Source: Pseudomonadota bacterium | GTDB taxonomy: Bacteria; Pseudomonadota; Alphaproteobacteria; Rhizobiales; Xanthobacteraceae | Direction of reading: 5' to 3' | Length of the DNA stretch: 28,455 nt | NCBI GenBank assembly: GCA_023435725.1 | Contig: JAEYRD010000045.1 | Coordinates: forward strand, 1 to 28,455 | Shown: positions 9,001 to 16,516 of the stretch, one piece after another | Layout of the letters: every line of letters starts with the position of its first letter | Position numbering within the stretch: the stretch's first letter is position 1 | The notes under the pieces: model-generated | The model's database searches: none | Told to the model about the DNA's origin: nothing | Seen by the model: only the letters and a program-made list of their open reading frames with translations | Translations under genes and position numbers: made by a program

Positions 9001-9843
9001 ATGAAATTTACCGGCACCAAGGACTATGTTGCGACCGACGATCTCAAGGTCGCCGTCAATGCCTCGATCGTGCTGGAGCGCCCGCTCCTGGTGAAGGGCG
9101 AACCCGGCACCGGCAAGACCGTGCTGGCGGAGGAAGTGGCGAAGGCGCTGAACGCGCCGCTGCTGACCTGGCACATCAAGTCCACCACCAAGGCGCAGCA
9201 GGGCCTCTACGAATACGATGCCGTGTCGCGCCTGCGCGACAGCCAGCTCGGCGACAGCAGGGTCTCCGACATCAAGAACTACATCAAGCGCGGCAAGCTG
9301 TGGGAGGCCTTCGCCGCCGAGCAGCGCCCGGTGCTCTTGATCGACGAGATCGACAAGGCCGACATCGAATTCCCGAACGACCTTCTGCTCGAGCTCGACC
9401 GCATGGAATTCCATGTCTACGAGACCGGTGAGACGATCAAGGCGAAGCAGCGCCCGATCATGATGATCACCTCCAACAACGAGAAGGAGCTGCCGGACGC
9501 CTTCCTGCGCCGCTGCTTCTTCCACTACATCAAGTTCCCCGATGCCGACACGATGGGCCGCATCGTCGACGTCCACTTCCCCGGCATCAAGAAGCGCTTG
9601 GTGGAAGAGGCCCTGCGCATCTTCTTCGAGGTGCGCGAAGTGCCCGGCCTGAAGAAGAAGCCCTCGACCTCCGAGCTGCTCGACTGGCTCAAGCTGCTGC
9701 TCAACGAAGACATGAGCGTCGAGCAGCTCCGCGAACGCGACCCGCGCAAGCTGATCCCGCCGCTGCACGGCGCGCTGCTCAAGAACGAGCAGGACGTGCA
9801 TTTGTTCGAGCGGCTGGCGTTCCTGAGCCGAAGGGAAGTGTAG
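9001..9843 (+). CDS. MoxR family AAA+ ATPase
   Basis: A 280-residue single-domain AAA+ ATPase. It has Walker A GEPGTGKT at 33-40, Walker B VLLIDEID at 111-118, sensor 1 in IMMITSNNEKELPDAF and the arginine-finger segment FLRRCFFHY. It lacks membrane segments. MoxR ATPases act as chaperones that assemble or activate enzyme complexes together with a VWA protein, which is the product of 7360-8535. The start is set at ATG 9001, with AAGGA about 6 bases upstream. The gene is on the opposite strand from its VWA partner and separated from it by the GlsB gene, unlike the usual tandem operon. The protein lacks a C-terminal extension, as is normal for this short subgroup. Confidence 0.92.
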   Translation: MKFTGTKDYVATDDLKVAVNASIVLERPLLVKGEPGTGKTVLAEEVAKALNAPLLTWHIKSTTKAQQGLYEYDAVSRLRDSQLGDSRVSDIKNYIKRGKLWEAFAAEQRPVLLIDEIDKADIEFPNDLLLELDRMEFHVYETGETIKAKQRPIMMITSNNEKELPDAFLRRCFFHYIKFPDADTMGRIVDVHFPGIKKRLVEEALRIFFEVREVPGLKKKPSTSELLDWLKLLLNEDMSVEQLRERDPRKLIPPLHGALLKNEQDVHLFERLAFLSRREV

Positions 9844-9845
9844 GC

Positions 9846-9889
9846 CTCTCGTGTCCCGGACGCGCTGCACTGCCTCCGGGGCACGAGAG
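9846..9889. terminator. Long stem-loop downstream of moxR
   Basis: CTCTCGTGTCCCGGA (9846-9860) pairs with TCCGGGGCACGAGAG (9875-9889): 15 pairs, one of them a G-U pair, with a 14-base loop. It begins 3 bases after the moxR stop. The sequence resembles a short palindromic element I recall as common in Bradyrhizobium spacers, so it may be both a repeat and a terminator. Confidence 0.6.
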
Positions 9890-9917
9890 CGGAGTTCGGC
9901 GTTCGCTCTCTCCCATC

Positions 9918-9995
9918 GTCATTGCGAGCGGAGCGAAGCAATCCAGAATCCCACCGAGGCAAGACTCTGGATTGCTTCGCTCCGCTCGCAATGAC
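9918..9995. repeat. Palindromic intergenic element, family B copy 1
   Basis: A 78-bp element with perfect 30-bp inverted arms at 9918-9947 and 9966-9995 and an 18-base loop. The arms begin GTCATTGCGAGCGGAGCGAA. A diverged second copy lies at 13075-13160. The element carries no gene and would form a very stable hairpin in RNA. Confidence 0.9.
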
Positions 9996-10090
9996 GGAGC
10001 AAGGGCATCGGCGTCGCTCTTCAACTCGCATCTCGATTGCAGACACAGCTGCGCATTCTCGCAGCGCATTCGGCCCGAGTTGTGCTCTCT

Positions 10091-10675
10091 CCTTAGCCCC
10101 CTTCGAAGAAAGAGGGCGCAGGGAAGGCCGGGTGCCGGCTGGCACCCGCGGTCCGCTGCACGCAGGTAGCGCAAAAAAGCTGCACAGCGGCATACAGGTG
10201 AAGCCCAACACACGGCCTTCCCTGCGCAGTGGTCTGACGGTTTATGCCGTGCTCTCCCGGGAGCCGAATTCCCTCTGGCCTCCCTCGCCCCACGAAAGTC
10301 GCGGACACCGCGCCGGTTGACGCGAATGCCGCATCCGCAAGAGCTTGACCGTAGCGACGACGGCCAGGACCACACGGTTTTGCCGTACGCACGGCTCGCT
10401 TGTTCGCCGCAGTTTTCGCGGCCCTGTCGACGGAGCCGAAAACTTGCTGACGAGACGAACCTGACAGCGCCGTTCGTCCGCGCGCAGTCTCGGGCTCACG
10501 GAGAGCAATCCGCCCTGCCCTTAACTTCTCGCGCCCGACGCTGCCGCGTCCACCGCAACCCGGCCCACGTTTCGAACGACAGGGCGAACCGCCCCTCTTT
10601 CACGGGCCGAGCTGTTTCGACTTATGCCGTAATTCCGAATTTCGGTAAAGTGGAATATTTTCGCGCGAAGGGATT
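10091..10675. repeat. Probable dispersed non-coding element with a branched fold
   Basis: No convincing gene lies here; frames on both strands are short and mutually contradictory. Instead there is structure. A perfect 15-bp outer stem joins 10116-10130 (GCGCAGGGAAGGCCG) with 10213-10227. Inside it are two hairpins, CGGGTGCC/GGCACCCG (10129-10136 and 10141-10148) and CCGCTG/CAGCGG (10153-10158 and 10185-10190). Further on is the palindrome CTCCCGGGAG near 10254. From memory, very similar blocks are dispersed through Bradyrhizobium genomes between genes; I could not check this. The ends given are approximate, and the last 100 bases are unusually AT-rich for the window. Confidence 0.45.
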
Positions 10676-10700
10676 GACGTGGCGGCGACACAGTGCAGTC

Positions 10701-10792
10701 TCGTAGGATGGGTAGAGCGCAGCGAAACCCATCAAACCGTTTTCGCTTTCGGGGGAAATGATGGGATTCGCTGCGCTCTACCCATCCTACGA
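10701..10792. repeat. Palindromic intergenic element, family C
   Basis: A 92-bp element with 32-bp inverted arms at 10701-10732 and 10761-10792 that differ at one base. The arms begin TCGTAGGATGGGTAGAGCGC. It ends 5 bases before the stop of the GMC oxidoreductase gene, so it may also end that transcript. Similar 'GTAGGATGGGTAGAGCG' repeats are recalled from many proteobacterial genomes. Confidence 0.88.
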
Positions 10793-10797
10793 AGATA

Positions 10798-12444
10798 TCA
10801 CGCCACAGCGGCGTCCGGAATGCGCGCGGCTTCCATTGGCTGCTTGCCGCGGATGAGATCGGAGGCGCGGTCGGCGATCATCATGGTCGAAGCGTTCAAA
10901 TTCGCCGAGATCATGCGCGGCATGACGGAAGCGTCGATCACGCGCAGGCCCTCCAGCCCGTGGACACGAAGCTGATCGTCGACCACTGCCCAGGTCGAGT
11001 CCGCCGGACCCATGCGGCAGGTGCAGCCGGGGTGGAAGGTGGTGGTGCCGCGTTCGGTGGCTGCGTGCAGGAATTCGTCGTCGGTGTTGACGTTGGGGCC
11101 AGGGAAATCCTCGTAGGCGTAATACGGCGACAGCGGCGCGGATTTCAGGAGGTTGCGCGCGAGCTTCATGCCGCCGACGATGACGCGGCGGTCGAGCTCG
11201 GCATCGAGATAGTTGGTCTGGATGATCGGCGGCGCGAACGGATCGGACGAGCGGATGCGGACATAGCCGCGGCTCTCGGGGCGCTGCTGCCAGGAGGCAA
11301 CGGTCATGCCGGGTTCGTCCTCGAGCTGGCCCTGCACGCCTTCCTTGTAGCTCGCCGGCGTGAAGGTGAGCTGGAGGTCGGAACTATCGGCGCTCTCGCC
11401 GGAGTGCCAGAAGCAATAGACCATGGTCGGCGACAGCGAGAGCAGGCCGCGGCGGGCGGTCGCCCATTTCAGCGCCTCGATCCACAGCGAGACGCCGCGG
11501 CGGAGCTCGTTGATGGTCTTGATGTCCTTGACGCGCGCGACGGTGCGCGGCGCATAATGGTCCTGCAGGCCTTCACCGACCGGCAGCGCGTGACGCACTG
11601 CGATGCCGTGAGCGCCCAGCAGATCGGGCGAGCCGACGCCGGAGAGCTGGAGCAGCTGCGGTGAATTATAGGTGCCGCCGGAGAGGATCACTTCCTTGTT
11701 GGCGCGCACTTCCACCGGCGTGCCGCCGCGGCCGCCCTTGGTGTAGCGCACGCCGACGGCGCGCTTGCCCTCGAAGATGATCTCGGTCGCATGCGCGTGC
11801 GTGTGCACATGCACGTTGGGCCGCTTCATCGCGGGCTTGAGGAACGCGGTCGAGCCGGAGACGCGCAAACCTTTGTCGATGGTCCGCTGGCAGTAGGAGA
11901 CGCCTTCCTGCTTCGCGCCGTTGTAGTCGGGGTTGCGCGGAATGCCGAGCGAGACCGCGCCTTCCATGAAGGCTTCGCAGAGCGGATCGCGCCAGTCCAT
12001 CGTCGTGACGGTGAGGTTGCCGTCACGGCCGCGATAGGCGTCCTCGCCCTCGCCGACCCGCTTCTCCAGCCGCTTGAAGTAAGGCAGCACGTCGGCATAG
12101 CCCCAGCCGCGGTTGCCCATCTGCGCCCAGGTGTCGAAATCCATGCGCTGGCCGCGATTGTAGATGTGGCCATTGATCGAGGACGAGCCGCCGAGCGTCT
12201 TGCCGCGCGGGGCATAGATGCTGCGTCCGCCGGTCCAAGGCCCCGGCTCCTGCTGATAGGCCCAGTTGATGCTCTTCATGTGGAAGGTCTTGATGAAACC
12301 CGCCGGCAGGTGGATGTAGGGATGCCAGTCGCTTGGCCCGGCTTCGAGCACGCAGACGCTGGTGTTGGGATCCTCGCTCAGCCGGCTGGTGAGCACGCAG
12401 CCCGCCGAGCCCGCGCCGACGATCACATAGTCAAATCTATCCAT
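10798..12444 (-). CDS. GMC family FAD-dependent oxidoreductase (choline dehydrogenase-like)
   Basis: A 548-residue flavoenzyme. The N-terminal Rossmann motif is YVIVGAGSAGCVL with the ADP-binding acidic residue in VLEAG. The GMC signature 1 follows at about residues 80-105 (PRGKTLGGSSSINGHIYNRG), and signature 2 lies near 250-270 (SGGTYNSPQLLQLSGVG). The C-terminal active site has His471 (FHPGCTCRMG) and Asn515 (ANLNAST), 44 residues apart as in choline oxidase. The family oxidises primary or secondary alcohols to carbonyls. Choline dehydrogenase is the closest name, but no betB or transporter is adjacent, so the substrate is open. It has no signal peptide. It begins 19 bases after the GNAT gene stop, in the same direction, so the two are probably co-transcribed. 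Confidence 0.9.
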   Translation of the reverse strand: MDRFDYVIVGAGSAGCVLTSRLSEDPNTSVCVLEAGPSDWHPYIHLPAGFIKTFHMKSINWAYQQEPGPWTGGRSIYAPRGKTLGGSSSINGHIYNRGQRMDFDTWAQMGNRGWGYADVLPYFKRLEKRVGEGEDAYRGRDGNLTVTTMDWRDPLCEAFMEGAVSLGIPRNPDYNGAKQEGVSYCQRTIDKGLRVSGSTAFLKPAMKRPNVHVHTHAHATEIIFEGKRAVGVRYTKGGRGGTPVEVRANKEVILSGGTYNSPQLLQLSGVGSPDLLGAHGIAVRHALPVGEGLQDHYAPRTVARVKDIKTINELRRGVSLWIEALKWATARRGLLSLSPTMVYCFWHSGESADSSDLQLTFTPASYKEGVQGQLEDEPGMTVASWQQRPESRGYVRIRSSDPFAPPIIQTNYLDAELDRRVIVGGMKLARNLLKSAPLSPYYAYEDFPGPNVNTDDEFLHAATERGTTTFHPGCTCRMGPADSTWAVVDDQLRVHGLEGLRVIDASVMPRMISANLNASTMMIADRASDLIRGKQPMEAARIPDAAVA

Positions 12445-12463
12445 GTTGTCCGCCAGAAGCCGC

Positions 12464-13057
12464 TCAGCGCGGCTTGTCGTTGAGTTGATAGTTCAAATGC
12501 GCCTGCACCGTCGGCCATTCGGCCGCGGTGATGCTGTAAACCACGGTGTCGCGCAGCGTGCCGTTTGGCGCAATCTGGTGGCTGCGCAGAATGCCGTCCT
12601 GCTTGGCGCCGAGACGCTCGATGGCACGCCGGCTCTGATGATTGAAGAAATGCGTGCGAAACTCGACCGCGATGCAGTTCAGGGTCTCGAAGGCGTGGGT
12701 GAGCAGCAGCAGCTTGCACTGCGTGTTGAGCGGGCCGCGCTGCGCGCTTTTCCCATGCCAGGTCGAGCCGATCTCGACACGGCGGTTGGCGGCATCGATG
12801 TTCATGTAGGTCGTCTGGCCTACGATCTTGCCGCCCGCATCGAACACGGTGAAGGGTAGCATCGAGCCCGCTGCCTGCAGGCCGAGGCGGCGGTCGATCT
12901 CCTTGGCCACGTTCTCCGGCGTCGGGATCGCGGTGTACCAGATCGTGTAGAGCTCGCCGTCCTTCACGGCCTCTACCAGCCCATCGCGATGCTCACGCGA
13001 CAGCGGCTCCAGACGGGCGTGCTGTCCACGCAGGGTGATGGGGTCAGGCCAGGGCAT
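12464..13057 (-). CDS. GNAT family N-acetyltransferase (RimJ/RimL-like)
   Basis: A 197-residue cytoplasmic protein with the Acetyltransf_3 pattern. It has an N-terminal LRGQHARLEPLSREH strand, a central GQTTYMNIDAANRRVEIGSTWHG strand pair, and the RAIERLGAKQDGILRSH segment that closes the acetyl-CoA fold. This RimJ/RimL-like class acetylates alpha-amino groups of proteins or small amines. The substrate cannot be told. The start at 13057 has only a weak purine-rich leader (GAGAGAGA). The family B repeat ends 18 bases upstream, so the leader is confined to a short gap. It is the first gene of a likely two-gene unit with the GMC oxidoreductase. Confidence 0.85.
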   Translation of the reverse strand: MPWPDPITLRGQHARLEPLSREHRDGLVEAVKDGELYTIWYTAIPTPENVAKEIDRRLGLQAAGSMLPFTVFDAGGKIVGQTTYMNIDAANRRVEIGSTWHGKSAQRGPLNTQCKLLLLTHAFETLNCIAVEFRTHFFNHQSRRAIERLGAKQDGILRSHQIAPNGTLRDTVVYSITAAEWPTVQAHLNYQLNDKPR

Positions 13058-13074
13058 TGAAGTCTCTCTCTGTT

Positions 13075-13160
13075 GTCATTGCGAGGAGCGAAGCGACGAA
13101 GCAATCCAGACTATCTCCGCAGAGGCATTTCCTGGATTGCTTCGCTCCGCTCGCAATGAC
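13075..13160. repeat. Palindromic intergenic element, family B copy 2
   Basis: An 86-bp inverted repeat with the same arm sequence as 9918-9995. The right arm (13132-13160) matches that of copy 1 over 29 bases. The left arm (13075-13109) carries a short internal duplication of GAAGC/GCGAC type, which makes the hairpin imperfect. It fills the gap between the SMP-30 stop (13176) and the GNAT start (13057). Confidence 0.85.
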
Positions 13161-13175
13161 GGTAACTAGCACCGT

Positions 13176-14102
13176 TTATTTGTTTAGGAAATTGAGAGGC
13201 AAACCGCCGCGCGGCCAGTCCATGGCGACCAACTCGCCCTTGCCTGACAGCGTGATATAGGCGGTCTTCAGCTCGGGGCCGCCGAAGGCGATGTTGGTGG
13301 TGACGCGGTCGCCGGTCGGGACCTGCTCGACGAGCGTACCGTCAGGCGCGATCACCGAGATGCAGCCGGAGATGAGGGTGGCGACGCAGACATTGCCGTT
13401 TGCTTCGACCGCGAGCGAATCGAACATCTGGTAGCCGCCGAGGCCGCAGATCGGTTTTCCCCGCTCGCCGCGATAGATCACGTCGCGCGGCTTGAGCGTG
13501 CCGGGCGCGGAGAGGTCGTAGGCCCAGAGCCGCCCGGTCGGCGTCTCCGCGATGTAGACGGTGTTCTCGTCCGGCGATAGACCGATCCCGTTCGCCGGCA
13601 GCACACCGTGCACGACCTCGACGATCTCCTTCATGCCGGGCTTGAGATAGTAGATGCCGCCGACGTCCATCTCGCGCGCGCGGCGCTTGCCGAGATCGGA
13701 GAACCAGAGGCCGCCCTGCTTGTCGAAGACGAGATCGTTCGGCCCGCGCAGATCGTGCTCGCCGCACTTGGTCACGACGGTCTCGACCTTGCCGGTTTGC
13801 AGGTCGACGCGCTGGATCGATCCGCCCAGATAGTCGTCCGGCTGCGGGCCCGGCATGATCATGTTGCGGGTCGGGATCCAGGAGAAGCCGCCATTGTTGC
13901 AGATGTAGATCTTGCCATCGGGGCCGAGGGCCGCGCCGTTCGGCCCGCCCGGGACCTTGGCGACGATCTCCTTGCGGCCGTCGGGATGGATGCGGGTCAG
14001 GCGCTGGCCGCGGATTTCCACCAGCACCACCGAGCCGTCCGGCATCACGACCGGCCCTTCAGGAAATTCGAGGTCGGTGGCGAGAACGCGGACGTTGGAC
14101 AT
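13176..14102 (-). CDS. SMP-30/gluconolactonase/LRE family protein
   Basis: A 308-residue six-bladed beta-propeller. It starts with VLATDLEFPEGPVV (metal-ligand Glu15 in FPEGP) and continues with CNNGGFSW, GPNDLVFDKQGGLWFSD and NGIGLSPDENTVYIAETPTGRLWAYD, which supply the Asn and Asp metal ligands known in SMP-30 lactonases. Members hydrolyse sugar lactones or other lactones. No signal peptide is present, so it acts in the cytoplasm. The frame is open for another 186 codons upstream, but that part covers non-coding repeat and antisense DNA. ATG 14102 has a strong GGGAGGT ribosome-binding site. Nearby genes for a GMC dehydrogenase and an enolase-superfamily enzyme fit sugar-acid metabolism. Confidence 0.9.
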   Translation of the reverse strand: MSNVRVLATDLEFPEGPVVMPDGSVVLVEIRGQRLTRIHPDGRKEIVAKVPGGPNGAALGPDGKIYICNNGGFSWIPTRNMIMPGPQPDDYLGGSIQRVDLQTGKVETVVTKCGEHDLRGPNDLVFDKQGGLWFSDLGKRRAREMDVGGIYYLKPGMKEIVEVVHGVLPANGIGLSPDENTVYIAETPTGRLWAYDLSAPGTLKPRDVIYRGERGKPICGLGGYQMFDSLAVEANGNVCVATLISGCISVIAPDGTLVEQVPTGDRVTTNIAFGGPELKTAYITLSGKGELVAMDWPRGGLPLNFLNK

Positions 14103-14236
14103 TGGGTACCTCCCGGCTTGCTTGTTATGGCTTGCACGGGATGTCCGGCATCGGCCCCTCATGCAAGGTTTGCCTGAGGTTATGACAAAGTCACCGGGGC
14201 TTGCCAAGCAAGCGGGATGGTATGCCAGCGTTGCGC

Positions 14237-14375
14237 CCCAAAGCGCGATCAGGGTCATCGCGCTTTGGGTTATCGTTTGAGCATGATCTCCGCGCAAACG
14301 CGTTCCGCGTTTGTCGCGAGGGAAAACCGCTGCACACTTTGCGCGAACGCGGCCCTTCGGGTCCGGATCATGCTT
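14237..14375. repeat. Compound palindromic element between SMP-30 and araC-type genes
   Basis: Three nested or adjacent inverted repeats. CCCAAAGCGCGAT (14237-14249) pairs perfectly with 14257-14269. GAGCATGATC (14279-14288) pairs with GATCATGCTT (14366-14375) at nine of ten positions. Between them AAACGCG (14296-14302) pairs with CGCGTTT (14306-14312). The 'GAGCATGATC ... GATCATGCT' frame is a common Bradyrhizobium/Rhizobiales spacer repeat from memory. Its right edge overlaps the stop codon of the AraC-type gene. Confidence 0.75.
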
Positions 14376-15219
14376 ATTCCCGCACCGGCACCCAAATCTC
14401 GAAGCCGCCATTGCCGGTCGCAGGATCGAATTTTTCGTCGTAGCGCTCGAAGTTCGGCGCATCTGCAGCCTTGAGGCTAGATGCCGGCAGCCATTGATTC
14501 CAGATCGCGTTGACGGTGCGGCGGACCGAAGCGACGTGGTCCGAATGGGTGAACACCGCATAGCGCTGCTCGGGGATGCGGATGCGGCCGAAGCGGCGCG
14601 GCAGGTCGGAGAAATCGGCGACCTCGACGCCGGCGATGTAGTCGAAATTGCCGGCGTCATCGCCGTTGCAGCAGACGCCGTAAGCGACTTGGGATTTTCC
14701 CTGGCCGACGCGCGCGGGAATGTCGGCGACCTCCTGGTGGAAGCGGTGCCACAGGCTCGGGATGATGGCGCCGTTGTCGCAGGAGATGCGCTCGGCAGGG
14801 CCGGCGACGAGGAAAGCCCTCGCGGTTTCGAAACGCGGGGCTTTGAGATTGTCTGACATGGTGGAGTCCATGAGGATCGGCTCCCGTAGCTTGAGATGGC
14901 TGGTGCATGTCGCGGCCCGCACCGCTTCGGGTGTCATGCCGAACTGGTCGCGGAACGCGCGGGTGAATGCTTCGTGCGAGCCGTAATCCGCCTCCAGCGC
15001 CAGTGACAGGATGTCGGGTGCGCCGTTCGCAAGACGCCGCGCAGCTTCCGTCAGCCGCCGCGCCCGCACGTAGCGCATCACCGGAAGGCCGGTGGCTGCG
15101 GCAAACGCACGCACGATGTGGAACCGCGACACGCCGGATATCGCAGCGATCTCGTCGAGCGTCATCGGCTCGGCCAGATGGCTCTCGATAAACCAGAGCG
15201 CGCGCTGGGCTGGGTTCAT
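14374..15219 (-). CDS. AraC family regulator with GyrI-like effector-binding domain
   Basis: A 281-residue transcription factor. Residues about 5-105 form the AraC double helix-turn-helix domain (MTLDEIAAISGVSRFHIVRAF, then DILSLALEADYGSHEAFTRAFRDQFGMTPEAVR). Residues about 125-281 form a GyrI/AraC-E type ligand-binding domain (FLVAGPAERIS, VAYGVCCN, FDYIAGVEV, RYAVFTHSD, FEIWVPVRE). This DNA-binding-first order matches the Rob/SoxS-like group fused to a small-molecule pocket. It is divergent from the enolase-superfamily gene at 15404, with 184 bases between them, so that gene is a candidate target. No operator could be recognised. The start at 15219 is the only good one before the HTH domain. 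Confidence 0.88.
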   Translation of the reverse strand: MNPAQRALWFIESHLAEPMTLDEIAAISGVSRFHIVRAFAAATGLPVMRYVRARRLTEAARRLANGAPDILSLALEADYGSHEAFTRAFRDQFGMTPEAVRAATCTSHLKLREPILMDSTMSDNLKAPRFETARAFLVAGPAERISCDNGAIIPSLWHRFHQEVADIPARVGQGKSQVAYGVCCNGDDAGNFDYIAGVEVADFSDLPRRFGRIRIPEQRYAVFTHSDHVASVRRTVNAIWNQWLPASSLKAADAPNFERYDEKFDPATGNGGFEIWVPVRE

Positions 15220-15403
15220 GGTGGTTCAGGTCCTCGCTCGAAGCACGGCAATGATGCCCAGGTCACCGCCCGCTTCGCTTGATCGGCGTTGCTGTTCTTG
15301 CATGAGGATAGTCCGGAAGCAGCCGCTAGCAACGCCCTGGCGTTCGTGGCTACACTCGGGATGCCCTTAGAACCGCTCACGAGAAAGACGGAGGAACCGC
15401 GTC

Positions 15404-16507
15404 ATGGAGATCACAGATGTGCGGGCACACCATATCCGCATCCCCTATGACGCCGGTGTTGCGAGCTTTCGCCAAGGCGCCTCCGCGATCAGCGCCCTCG
15501 ACATGGTCCTCGTCGAGGTCACGACCGATTCCGGGCTGACCGGCTGGGGCGATGCCTTCGCCTATGTCTGCCCCCGCACCACGCGCAGTGCCGTCGAGGA
15601 GATGATCGCGCCGCAGGCCCGCGGGCTGAAGGTGCCCGATGCCGCCGGCATTCCCGCGGTCATGGAACAGATCCAGCGCAACCTGCATCTGTTCGGCCGC
15701 TACGGCATCACCATGTTCGCGATCTCCGGGCTCGACATCGCGCTGTGGGATCTGGCCGCCAAGATCGAGGGCGTGCCGGTGCATCGCCTGCTCGGAAAGG
15801 TCAGGCGCACGGCCATTCCCGCCTATGCGAGCCTGTTGCGGATCGGCTCGCCCGAGAACATCGCCGCCGAATGCAAGAAGGCGCTCGCGCTCGGCTATGG
15901 CGCCATCAAGCTGCACGAGACCACGACGCCGGCGGTGTTTGCCGCGCGCGAAGCGATCGGCCCCGGCATTCCGCTGATGGTCGACATGAACTGCCCGCTG
16001 TCAGGCGAGCAGGCAATCGCGTTCGCGAAGGCATGTGCGGATGCGCAGCCGATGTTTCTTGAAGAGCCGGTGTGGCCGCCGGAGGACTTCGTCACTCTCG
16101 CCGAGGTGCGCAGCAAGGGCGGGCTCGGCGTCGCCGCCGGCGAGAACGCCTGCACGGAATATCAATTCCGTCAGATGATGACGGCAGGCGCGGTGAGCCA
16201 CGCCCAGCCGTCGGTGATCAAGGTCGGCGGCATCACGGAGTTCCTGAAAGTCGCCGCGCTCGCCGATCAGCTCGGCGTCAAGATCGTCCCGCATTCGCCG
16301 TATTTCGGCCCCGGCCTTCTGGCGACGCTGCATCTGCTGGCGCTGCGCGACGACGGGCTCGTCGAGATGTTCTACCTGAAGCGCGAGGCATGCCTCTGGG
16401 GCAGCCGTGCCGATGTCGATGCCACCGGCCATGTTGCTGTGCCGACCGGTCCGGGTCTCGGTCTGGACCCCGATCGCGGCGTGATGGAGCGATATTGCGT
16501 GACGTGA
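15404..16507 (+). CDS. Mandelate racemase/muconate lactonizing enzyme family protein (enolase superfamily)
   Basis: A 367-residue protein with an N-terminal capping domain (about 1-125) and a barrel. Barrel residues align with mandelate racemase: Lys169-x-His171 at the KxK position, metal ligands Asp194, Glu220 and Glu247, His297 (VPHSPYFG) and Glu321. The Asp that pairs with the catalytic His (Asp270 in mandelate racemase) is Ser270 here (QPSVIKVGG). Family enzymes abstract the proton next to a carboxylate, acting as racemases, cycloisomerases or acid-sugar dehydratases. Which reaction applies is unknown, and the altered dyad argues against copying a name. ATG 15404 follows GGAGGA by 8 bases. 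It is divergent from the AraC-type regulator. Confidence 0.9.
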   Translation: MEITDVRAHHIRIPYDAGVASFRQGASAISALDMVLVEVTTDSGLTGWGDAFAYVCPRTTRSAVEEMIAPQARGLKVPDAAGIPAVMEQIQRNLHLFGRYGITMFAISGLDIALWDLAAKIEGVPVHRLLGKVRRTAIPAYASLLRIGSPENIAAECKKALALGYGAIKLHETTTPAVFAAREAIGPGIPLMVDMNCPLSGEQAIAFAKACADAQPMFLEEPVWPPEDFVTLAEVRSKGGLGVAAGENACTEYQFRQMMTAGAVSHAQPSVIKVGGITEFLKVAALADQLGVKIVPHSPYFGPGLLATLHLLALRDDGLVEMFYLKREACLWGSRADVDATGHVAVPTGPGLGLDPDRGVMERYCVT

Positions 16508-16516
16508 TCGCCGCGC

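Noticed and set aside
8536..9870. Long N-terminal extension of the VWA gene
   Set aside because: The extension is antisense to moxR and runs across the spacer; the conserved protein begins at MFLQFFTSL (8535).
10116..10227. Branched fold considered as a tRNA or known riboswitch
   Set aside because: Arm sizes do not fit a tRNA, there is no T-loop or anticodon arrangement, and no adjacent gene starts downstream as a riboswitch target.
9525..10706. Several 65-228 residue frames in the spacer after moxR
   Set aside because: They are translated from palindromic repeats and the structured block, conflict with each other on both strands, and have no protein-like features.
13176..14660. Extended 494-residue form of the SMP-30 protein
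   Set aside because: The extra N-terminal part crosses a compound repeat and is antisense to the AraC-type gene; ATG 14102 has a strong ribosome-binding site and begins the conserved fold.
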